DNA of 64,000 nucleotides from an uncultured Blautia sp. GTDB lineage: Bacteria; Bacillota_A; Clostridia; Lachnospirales; Lachnospiraceae. Position 1 is the stretch's first letter. Each line of letters starts with the position of its first letter. The position numbers and the translations under genes are program-made. Below the pieces are notes generated by a model. The model made no database searches and was not told where the DNA came from. It saw only the letters and a program-made list of their open reading frames with translations. The DNA is taken from contig CAJLTE010000007.1 of assembly GCA_905209435.1 (NCBI GenBank), positions 1-64,000 of the forward strand, read 5' to 3'. Below are positions 18,811-25,744 of the stretch, one piece after another.

Positions 18811-20124
18811 CTACCTGTATCTTCGTTCTTTCTTCGCAAGTGCAATGCAAAGAATAATCAGAAGCAGGATCATGGCTGCTCCGATGATCAGCAGGATTTT
18901 TCTCAGTTGGATCTTTTCTGCTAAAGTCTGCCCTTTTTCTACATCATTTTGATTGTCCTGAGTTATTTCTTCGCCAGACACTTCTGCATCAGAACCGTTC
19001 TCCGAAACAGTGTCTGCCGCTGGTTCAGGAGTGGGCGTTGCTTCCGGAACTGTAACACTTCCCAGAAGATAATCACCATAATAATAGCTGTCTACAGTCT
19101 CTCCGTTTTCCTGTCCTTCCTGAACTGTCAGATTATCCACAGTCACTCCGTTTGGCAGAAGGATTTCTCCACCATTTACCTGTGTCTTTGTGAAATTCTG
19201 ATAACCGTAATTAAGCAATGCCGTAGAATCCGTACTTGCAATGGCAAGGTCTCCTGCCTTCATAGTAACTGCAATATAAGTGGTGCCATTTCTCTCTGCT
19301 GCTGTTACAAGCGTATTCCCCGCCTCACTGGTATATCCGGTTTTGCCGCCGATACATCCCTCATAGTAATAGCCGCTCTCCGGTGCCAGCATTGGATGAT
19401 GAGTATGCAGCACTCTTGATTCACTGTTCATGTTCGTAGGTTTGATCGTATAATCTGTAGCACCGATTATCTTACGGAATTTCTTATTTTTCAGCCCCTC
19501 ACGCATAATCAGCGCCATGTCATGTGCAGTGGAATAATGATTCGGATCCGGAAGTCCGCTGGCATTTGCAAAATGTGTGTTAGTACAGCCAATCTCTGCT
19601 GCACGCTGATTCATCATATCTATGAAATTCTGCTCTGTGCCTCCTACATGTTCCGCAATCTGAGCTGCCACTTCATTGGCAGAGCGAATGACAAGTGCAT
19701 AGAGACATGATTTCATACTCATTATTTCTCCCACCTGCATTCCAATATTTCCGGAATCCCAGCTGATATCGCGGGTTCCAGTTTCAGTAAACACTACATC
19801 CTCCCTCAGCGGGCAATTCTCCACTGCAAGGAGCAATGTCATTATCTTGGTAATACTTGCAGGATAGCGGATTTCATCTCCACCCTTACTGTACAGAACA
19901 GTTCCTGTGTCTGCGTCCAGCAATACGCCTGTTTCAGATGTAATCTCAGGGCCTGTGGGCCATCCCGGAATCTCATTAGTTGAAATAGATGCCGTGGCTG
20001 CTGTTTCAGTTGTCGAAGCAACATCCTGCGCAGTTCCTTCGGCTGCTGAACAAATCTGTAAAGATGTCAGTGCAACTGCTCCGGAAATCAGAGCAATTTT
20101 AAATAAATAGTTCCATTTTTTCAT
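18811..20124 (-). CDS. D-alanyl-D-alanine carboxypeptidase (PBP5/DacA family)
   Basis: Exported S11-family serine peptidase acting on peptidoglycan stem peptides. Signal peptide (about residues 1-28), catalytic motifs SITK (in YPASITKIM), SAN (in IRSANEVA) and GGKTGYT, then a Pro/Glu/Thr linker (ATPTPEPAAD) and a C-terminal membrane helix with a basic end. The ATG at 20124 follows AGAGGA; an in-frame extension to 20166 would overlap the next gene's end and lacks a ribosome binding site. It is paralogous to the gene at 5910 and, unlike that copy, has the canonical third motif. It is embedded in the polysaccharide operon, 38 bp after the aminotransferase gene and 58 bp before rfbC. Confidence 0.94.
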   Translation of the reverse strand: MKKWNYLFKIALISGAVALTSLQICSAAEGTAQDVASTTETAATASISTNEIPGWPTGPEITSETGVLLDADTGTVLYSKGGDEIRYPASITKIMTLLLAVENCPLREDVVFTETGTRDISWDSGNIGMQVGEIMSMKSCLYALVIRSANEVAAQIAEHVGGTEQNFIDMMNQRAAEIGCTNTHFANASGLPDPNHYSTAHDMALIMREGLKNKKFRKIIGATDYTIKPTNMNSESRVLHTHHPMLAPESGYYYEGCIGGKTGYTSEAGNTLVTAAERNGTTYIAVTMKAGDLAIASTDSTALLNYGYQNFTKTQVNGGEILLPNGVTVDNLTVQEGQENGETVDSYYYGDYLLGSVTVPEATPTPEPAADTVSENGSDAEVSGEEITQDNQNDVEKGQTLAEKIQLRKILLIIGAAMILLLIILCIALAKKERRYR

Positions 20125-20162
20125 AATAATGTGTCCTCTTAATTCGTCTGTCCATTTCAGTC

Positions 20163-21293
20163 TCAAAATCCGTCAAACGAAGCAATCGTATCTGTGATGT
20201 ATTTCACATCTTCCATATCAAGATTATAAAACAACGGCAGTCTTAACAGGCGTTCACTTTCCTTTGTCGTATAGACATCTTCACCGGAAAATCTGCCGAA
20301 TTTCTCTCCTGCCGGAGCAGAATGAAGCGGCACATAATGAAATACACTGCAAATTCCCTTTTCCCGGAGATAGCTCAACAGTCTGGTCCTCACCTGAATA
20401 TCGCGCACCTTAATATAATACATATGTGCATTATGGCTGCATTCTTCAGGTACATACGGCTGTTCTATCTTGCCCTCTGCTGCAAGATGTGCAAGGTTCT
20501 TATGATAATAATCATAAATTTTCATTCTTTTATTAAAAATTTTATCACGCTCTTCCAGCTGTGCATACAGATATGCTGCATTCAGCTCACTTGGAAGATA
20601 AGAGGAACCATAGTCCATCCAGCGGTACTTGTCAACCTGTCCGCGGAAGAACTTGCTTCTGTCTGTACCTTTTTCTCTGAGAATTTCCGCTTTCTCCTGA
20701 TAATTATCATCATTAAAGAGAATTGCTCCGCCCTCACCCATAGTATAATTCTTGGTCTCATGGAAGCTGTAACATCCAAAATCTCCGATAGTTCCAAGAG
20801 CTTTACCTTTGTAATAGGCATCCACTCCCTGAGCCGCGTCTTCAACAACTTTCAGATTATATTTCTTCGCGATTGCCATAATCGTATCCATCTCGCAGGC
20901 AACTCCCGCATAATGGACCGGTACGATAGCCTTTGTCTTCTCTGTAACTGCCGCCTCGATCAGTTTTTCATCTATATTCATTGTATCCGGTCTGATATCA
21001 ACAAATACGATTTTTGCTCCTTTTAATACAAATGCATCCGCAGTCGACACAAATGTATAAGACGGCATAATTACCTCATCTCCAGGTTTAATATCTGAAA
21101 GATGTGCTGCCATTTCCAATGCGTGAGTGCAGGATGTGGTAAGCATTACATGCTTCACATTAAAGCGATCCTGCATCCACTGTGAACATCTCTTTGTATA
21201 TTCTCCGTCTCCGCAGAGCATTCCTCTCTCCACAGCATCGCGGATATAATCAAATTCCTTGCCTGTAAAGGCAGGTCTGTTAAAATCAATCAT
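20163..21293 (-). CDS. wecE: Sugar-nucleotide 4-aminotransferase, WecE/RffA-type
   Basis: PLP-dependent DegT/DnrJ/EryC1/StrS-family enzyme. The 376-residue length and segments FNRPAFTGKEF, MLTTSCTHALEMAAH, PSYTFVSTADAFV, EDAAQGVDAYYKGK and SFHETKNYTMGEGG (PLP lysine near residue 181) match dTDP-4-amino-4,6-dideoxygalactose transaminase, which makes dTDP-Fuc4N from dTDP-4-keto-6-deoxyglucose. It shares its substrate with rfbC, so the locus may use both L-rhamnose and an aminodeoxyhexose. Its start overlaps the ATP-grasp gene by eight bases, indicating coupled translation. The exact stereochemistry is inferred from family resemblance only. Confidence 0.88.
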   Translation of the reverse strand: MIDFNRPAFTGKEFDYIRDAVERGMLCGDGEYTKRCSQWMQDRFNVKHVMLTTSCTHALEMAAHLSDIKPGDEVIMPSYTFVSTADAFVLKGAKIVFVDIRPDTMNIDEKLIEAAVTEKTKAIVPVHYAGVACEMDTIMAIAKKYNLKVVEDAAQGVDAYYKGKALGTIGDFGCYSFHETKNYTMGEGGAILFNDDNYQEKAEILREKGTDRSKFFRGQVDKYRWMDYGSSYLPSELNAAYLYAQLEERDKIFNKRMKIYDYYHKNLAHLAAEGKIEQPYVPEECSHNAHMYYIKVRDIQVRTRLLSYLREKGICSVFHYVPLHSAPAGEKFGRFSGEDVYTTKESERLLRLPLFYNLDMEDVKYITDTIASFDGF

Positions 21294-22584
21294 TTACTTT
21301 CTTTCCCTTTTCGTAATCAGGTATCTTATTTCTGTAGGCAACTTCTTTCCCCTCCGGATCCCGGATGCTCATTTCACTGAAAAATTTCTCAGTCTCTGTT
21401 TCCAGCTGTCCACGTGTATCTGTTTCTATATAATACAGTGCCAGATATGGATTCGGACCATATTCTATCACATATTCCCCTTCCTTGTAAAAGATCCATG
21501 GTTTTACCACACATTTCTCTTCTGCAAGCCGACAGGCTGTCTTCTGATCCGCAATCTGAAGCTGTCTTCCCTGAAAGTACAGTACTGCACCATATTTCTG
21601 CGGAATATGAATATCATGCTGCGCAAACATTTCCTGTATCTTCTCTTTTTCATAGAGATAATCCAGCAGAAGCTCCTCTATCTGAAATCCATAGACCATA
21701 TCTGTCAGTTCATGCTCATAGCCAAAGAAACGTCCGGCAATCTCACACACCTGGATTCCCTTTCCAGGTTTCCAGAAAAACTGCATAGACAAGGCACCTT
21801 CCGTCTGTCCTGTATATTGAATATATCTCTGCAGAACATCTGCGGCATCTCTTTCTACATCCGACAGAAAACGGGATGGGTAAACATTTCGTGTGCTGAT
21901 AGGAAGCATTCCTTCTTCTGCCTCGGTTTTCTCACGGTCTGCAATGCTTATGATATTTACTCTTCCGTCCGTCACCCAGGTCATCATATTAAATTCATAA
22001 CCGTCATTATACTCCTCGATCAGAATTTCCTGAGAGTTGGTATACTCCACTGTCTGCAGGGCTTTTTTTCTGATCTCATTCTGGTCATGGATAATAAAGA
22101 TTCCTCTTGAGCCATATTTGTCCAGCGGTTTACTGATCAGCGGATACTGTACGTCTGAGACACTCTTTCGTATCTCATCTTCTGTTCCCTTTTTCAGCAA
22201 ATCTACAGAAATCTTACGAAATCCCGGCGTTGGAAGGCCAAGTTTCTCCAGTACCTCTCTGCATGCGGATTTATCTCTGTACCATGGAAGCTGTTCTGGT
22301 TTCAGATAGCAGGGCAGACCTGCTTTGTCTGCGATCTTTGTCATGCACTCCAAAAGCAGATCTGAAAATGAAGTAATGATTCCGTCTACTCCTTCCTCTC
22401 TGCACATCTGGGCAATAGCATCAATATCTGTTACAGGAATCGTATAATCCTTATCTGCATATTCTCTTGCAACGCCATTCGGATAACCATCACATACAAT
22501 AGTCTCATAGCCTCTCGCCTTTGCTTTTCTGACCAGTTCTGTAAATTCTCCAAGGGTACCTAAAATCAGCACTTTATGTTTCAT
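21286..22584 (-). CDS. ATP-grasp domain protein, probable carboxylate-amine ligase
   Basis: A 432-residue cytoplasmic protein. It has an N-terminal pre-ATP-grasp Rossmann-like fold (VLILGTLGEFTEL) and a central ATP-grasp domain (about residues 110-310) with the YPLISKPLDKYGSRGI lysine/glycine loop, ILIEEYNDGYEF and a VCEIAGRFFG metal-site strand, then a C-terminal domain of about 120 residues. ATP-grasp enzymes activate a carboxylate as acyl phosphate and join it to an amine or thiol. Placed between a sugar aminotransferase and a DegT-like protein with overlapping reading frames on both sides, it could acylate the 4-amino group of the new sugar; this is inference and the substrate is unknown. 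Confidence 0.8.
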   Translation of the reverse strand: MKHKVLILGTLGEFTELVRKAKARGYETIVCDGYPNGVAREYADKDYTIPVTDIDAIAQMCREEGVDGIITSFSDLLLECMTKIADKAGLPCYLKPEQLPWYRDKSACREVLEKLGLPTPGFRKISVDLLKKGTEDEIRKSVSDVQYPLISKPLDKYGSRGIFIIHDQNEIRKKALQTVEYTNSQEILIEEYNDGYEFNMMTWVTDGRVNIISIADREKTEAEEGMLPISTRNVYPSRFLSDVERDAADVLQRYIQYTGQTEGALSMQFFWKPGKGIQVCEIAGRFFGYEHELTDMVYGFQIEELLLDYLYEKEKIQEMFAQHDIHIPQKYGAVLYFQGRQLQIADQKTACRLAEEKCVVKPWIFYKEGEYVIEYGPNPYLALYYIETDTRGQLETETEKFFSEMSIRDPEGKEVAYRNKIPDYEKGKKVND

Positions 22585-23546
22585 TCTAATCCCTCACATT
22601 CTCTGACAACGGCCGCCATATATTTCATATCCTCCGCTCCATAACGCTGATCGCATGGAAGAGGCAGAATATCAGCTGCCCAGGTGTATTCCAGACTGTT
22701 TTTCTCACAATTCTCAATGATATTCTTCCAGTAAGTTGGCACAAAAATCTTCTTTGCTGCAAGTCGTCTGCGAAGTTCCATTCCATTGACATGAAAATAT
22801 GGATACGCAAAGGGTCCTTCCGGAATAACCTGATTAAACACACTCTCTGACGGAAGCAGTTCTTTCAATATTCGGTAATTCTTTTCTCTTTTCTCTTTTG
22901 AACTATTATAATCCACAGCTTTCAGCAGATTCTGCGTAAGTCCGGACATCTGCCGAAGTTCCATTCCATCATACTTTGCTGCATTTGCAAGCATATCTTT
23001 ATAATAAGTTCCTGCATCCTGCTCATAGCGTCCCAGAATATGCTTCATACGCTCTGCCGAATAGTCCTTTTTCCTGTTCTCTGTTAATTTAGCATCCGTT
23101 GACAGGTAAGCACCATCACTGACACCCCAGAATTTTCTGCAGGAATAGAGAGTATCTATGCCTTTCAGCGGTCGCTGGAAAAATGCATGGGTATGATCTA
23201 CCACAATATTTCCATATATTTTTTTATACTCCATGATCCTGGAATCTGACAGCTGACCGTAATAGTTGACCAGATACAAACATTCATCCTCCGGAAGTTG
23301 TCTTTTCGGATACAAAATCTCCAGTTTCTCATTCAGATGATAAAATTCTGTCTGTATGTTATTTTCACGGCAGATATGTACCACAGACTCACACAGAAAA
23401 TAAGGCAGAATAATCTTCTTACATTTTCTGCTCTTTAATAGCCACAGCAGAGCTGTTCTTCCGAGATTTACTCTGTATAAATCAGAATAGTATTCTTCAC
23501 CCGGCATCTCTTCCAGCTGAAAATATCCGCCAATTTCTTTTGTCAT
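22581..23546 (-). CDS. DegT-like PLP-dependent transferase superfamily protein, atypical
   Basis: A 321-residue protein that resembles the DegT/StrS aminotransferase fold but is shorter. Recognisable parts are VNLGRTALLWLL near the N-terminus (cofactor phosphate-binding helix position), IILPYFLCES, the VVDHTHAF segment at the usual PLP-ring Asp position, and YSCRKFWGVSDGAYL with a lysine near residue 139 where the Schiff-base Lys sits. It overlaps the ATP-grasp gene by four bases and the upstream glycosyltransferase stop by one base. It may be a second aminotransferase or dehydratase for the same sugar, or a PLP enzyme supplying the group that the ATP-grasp protein attaches. Confidence in the fold is moderate and in the reaction low. 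Confidence 0.65.
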   Translation of the reverse strand: MTKEIGGYFQLEEMPGEEYYSDLYRVNLGRTALLWLLKSRKCKKIILPYFLCESVVHICRENNIQTEFYHLNEKLEILYPKRQLPEDECLYLVNYYGQLSDSRIMEYKKIYGNIVVDHTHAFFQRPLKGIDTLYSCRKFWGVSDGAYLSTDAKLTENRKKDYSAERMKHILGRYEQDAGTYYKDMLANAAKYDGMELRQMSGLTQNLLKAVDYNSSKEKREKNYRILKELLPSESVFNQVIPEGPFAYPYFHVNGMELRRRLAAKKIFVPTYWKNIIENCEKNSLEYTWAADILPLPCDQRYGAEDMKYMAAVVRECEGLE

Positions 23547-24481
23547 TATTCGTCTGTGTCCTCCTGACGTATTACATAATGAGGCATTTTTTTTGCTTCA
23601 TTAAGTATGTTCATTAAATAAATTCCCATAATTCCGATTGATAACAGGATAAGACCAAAAAATGCCAGCATAACCAGCATCAGTGAAGTCCATCCTTGTA
23701 CAGATACTCCCAGTGTAAAATATCTTACCAGATAATAAATCGCCATTACCGCACTGGCCAGAAAACTGACGATTCCGATATTTCTCACCAATAGAAGCGG
23801 AAATGCAGTATGTGCAGTGATATCATAAATTAAATCCTTGACTAATCTTTTAAAAGAATATCCACTCTTACCATATGCTCTGTCTGCATGTTGAACCGGA
23901 ACATTGATAATACGGTTTGAGCTCAGAATCAGAAGATTTCCAATCTGCGGAAGATAAGTGTTTGTTTTTATCATTGCATCTACAAGGAATCTTCGAATCA
24001 ATCTGTAACTTGTAATCTGCAGGCTGGGATCTTTCCCCAGCATTTTGGATGTTGCCCATACGGAAAACTTCGTTCCAAGTTTACGGATTGGTCCATGCTT
24101 TCTGCCTTCGTAGCTTGCGATGATAACATCTACATCAGGTCTCTCCTGCATAGTTCTTACCATCTTTGGAAGTTCTTCAGGCTGATGCTGCAGATCATCA
24201 TCCATTGTTATCACAAATTCTCCTCTTACATGAGCAAATCCACACAAAAGTGCTGGATGCTGTCCGAAGTTCCGTGCCATCTGTATAATACGAACCCTGC
24301 GGTCTTTTTCTCTGAGTTCTTTCATAATCTCAAAGGATCTGTCTTTAGATCCGTCGTCCACAAGGATCAGTTCAAAATCTTCTTTCAGAGTTTCTCGAAA
24401 TACCTTCTCTAAACGGGTATATAGTTCTCCCAGTGTATGTTCAGAATTATATACAGGAACAACCACTGAATATAAGCTCAT
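23546..24481 (-). CDS. Polyprenyl-phosphate glycosyltransferase (ArnC/DPM1/GtrB-like)
   Basis: A 311-residue GT2 enzyme with two C-terminal membrane helices (about residues 225-250 and 260-290), the layout of ArnC, GtrB and similar enzymes that move one sugar from a nucleotide to undecaprenyl phosphate. Motifs are SVVVPVYNSEHTL, ILVDDGSKDRS, MARNFGQHPALLCGF and the catalytic DDDLQHQPEELP. The ATG at 24481 is preceded by AAAGGA; a longer in-frame reading to 24514 lacks a signal. It is first in the long operon, directly ahead of the amino-sugar genes. A divergent pair of SMR-type proteins that could flip its product begins 355 bp away. The sugar is inferred, not seen. Confidence 0.9.
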   Translation of the reverse strand: MSLYSVVVPVYNSEHTLGELYTRLEKVFRETLKEDFELILVDDGSKDRSFEIMKELREKDRRVRIIQMARNFGQHPALLCGFAHVRGEFVITMDDDLQHQPEELPKMVRTMQERPDVDVIIASYEGRKHGPIRKLGTKFSVWATSKMLGKDPSLQITSYRLIRRFLVDAMIKTNTYLPQIGNLLILSSNRIINVPVQHADRAYGKSGYSFKRLVKDLIYDITAHTAFPLLLVRNIGIVSFLASAVMAIYYLVRYFTLGVSVQGWTSLMLVMLAFFGLILLSIGIMGIYLMNILNEAKKMPHYVIRQEDTDE

Positions 24482-24836
24482 ATGCTTTTCCTTTCTCTTT
24501 TCATCTTTTTGCAATCATTTTTATCATATCATTTTCAACATTTCTTTTCAAGTTTGATCCTGTACAAACCTTGACTTCTCAGTCTTTTTATGTAAAATAA
24601 ACTATAACTGTTCAGCACCTTCACAGTTATAAGTCAAAATTCATTAAAAATCGCTTTTAATAATGTGTTTTCGACCTGTATATTTAAGGATTTGGGTATT
24701 TTTTCCAAACACATCTTAGATTCAGGATACTGAATAGCAGCAATAAACGGTATATAAAGTAACAGATAAATCCATGTACCTATTGCTTATTTACGATACA
24801 GACACCCATTCGGAGTCCAGATTATCAGGAGGTATT
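24482..24836. other. 355-bp intergenic region between divergent units
   Basis: Holds the start regions of the polysaccharide operon (minus) and the SMR pair (plus). The only clear structure is a perfect 9-bp inverted repeat, TATAACTGT at 24603-24611 and ACAGTTATA at 24623-24631, with an 11-base loop. It has no T run and could be an operator. No convincing -35/-10 pair was found in either direction. Confidence 0.5.
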
Positions 24837-25187
24837 ATGTCAAAAATAAAAGACTACATACAGCTGCATTTAAATATTCTGCTGTTTTCACTGACAAGCG
24901 TCTTTTCCAAGGCTGCTTCTGTTCAATATAATAAACATGGCCTGAGCAGTCCTATGCTTTACCTGTTTATGTTTCTGATGGTTGCCAATTGCGGAATTTA
25001 CGCAATCACCTGGCAACAGGTGATTAAGAAATTTTCTCTGTCCACTGCCTATGCAAACAAGAGTGTATATCTCCTGTGGTCGCAGATCTGGGCGGTTATT
25101 ATTTTTCATGAAAACCTGTCAATTCAGAATATCATTGGTATTCTGGTAGTTTTAATCGGAGTATGGACGGTACAGAGATATGAATAG
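24837..25187 (+). CDS. SMR/EamA-type small membrane protein, ArnE-like
   Basis: A 116-residue protein with four predicted membrane helices, of the small multidrug resistance/EamA superfamily. After helix 1 there is AYANKSVYLLW and then FHENLSIQNIIGI, the usual acidic-loop region before the last helix. The ATG at 24837 has AGGAGG four bases upstream, so the in-frame codons before it are not used. It overlaps the next SMR gene by eight bases (ATGAATAG). Paired SMR subunits include ArnE/ArnF, which flip undecaprenyl-phosphate aminoarabinose. A similar flippase role for the lipid-linked sugar made by the divergent ArnC-like enzyme is inferred; a drug or polyamine exporter is the alternative. Confidence 0.82.
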   Translation: MSKIKDYIQLHLNILLFSLTSVFSKAASVQYNKHGLSSPMLYLFMFLMVANCGIYAITWQQVIKKFSLSTAYANKSVYLLWSQIWAVIIFHENLSIQNIIGILVVLIGVWTVQRYE

Positions 25188-25518
25188 AATGTTTATTTTA
25201 ATTATGCTGGGAGGAACTTTTTTTTCTGCTGTCTCCCAGATACTTTTGAAACAGAGCGCAAATATCAAATATGAAAGCCGAATCAGAGAATATCTTAATT
25301 TTCGTGTAATCCTGTCTTATACAATATTTATGCTGATTCTTTTGCTGAACACATGGTGTTACACAAAGGTGGATATGCGCTATGGCCCGGTGATTGATAC
25401 TGCTGCCTATGTATTTGTCCTTCTTCTCTCTCATTTTATATTAAAAGAAAAGATCACCAGAGGCAAAATCATTGGTAATCTTATCATTATTGCAGGAATC
25501 CTGATCTATACAATCTGA
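25180..25518 (+). CDS. SMR/EamA-type small membrane protein, ArnF-like
   Basis: A 112-residue protein with four predicted membrane helices, a partner of the gene just upstream. Visible features are FSAVSQILLKQSA in helix 1, the central VDMRYGPVIDTAAYVFVLLLS segment and FILKEKITRGKIIGN before the last helix. It starts inside the end of the previous gene, and a strong terminator follows, so the two form a closed two-gene unit. The pair probably works as a heterodimer. Confidence 0.82.
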   Translation: MNRMFILIMLGGTFFSAVSQILLKQSANIKYESRIREYLNFRVILSYTIFMLILLLNTWCYTKVDMRYGPVIDTAAYVFVLLLSHFILKEKITRGKIIGNLIIIAGILIYTI

Positions 25519-25565
25519 GAACCCGAAAATCCTGACAAATTTTATATCACCAGATACCACATTAT

Positions 25566-25622
25566 AAAAGGTCTCATTCAGACAATTGCTGTTTAATAGC
25601 ATTATCTGAATGAGACCTTTTT
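25566..25622 (+). terminator. Rho-independent terminator after the SMR pair
   Basis: A 17-bp stem (aaaaggtctcattcaga at 25566 with its complement ending at 25622) with a 22-base spacer and a T-rich end. It lies 48 bp after the second SMR gene, and its symmetric A/T flanks allow function in both directions. Confidence 0.88.
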
Positions 25623-25692
25623 ATTTCAATCTCTTTATTTTTGTACTGTCCGGTAAGCATTCATTTTATGTCAAATACAGACACAATATCCT

Positions 25693-25744
25693 GTCAGACG
25701 GATATTCGTAATTGAAGCAGAGTATCTACTTAATCTGGTTAAAC
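25693..25744. repeat. Dispersed 3'-end repeat, copy 1
   Basis: A 52-bp sequence beginning GTCAGACGGATATTCG and ending GGTTAAAC. It aligns without gaps to 53100-53151 with 41 of 52 positions identical. The L,D-transpeptidase stop codon (25739-25741) lies inside it. Confidence 0.75.

Noticed and set aside
18753..18845. Longer rfbC reading frame
   Set aside because: It would overlap the carboxypeptidase gene, and the ribosome binding site and family N-terminus point to 18752.
24603..24631. Terminator in the divergent gap
   Set aside because: The 9-bp stem has no following T run on either strand and no gene ends there.
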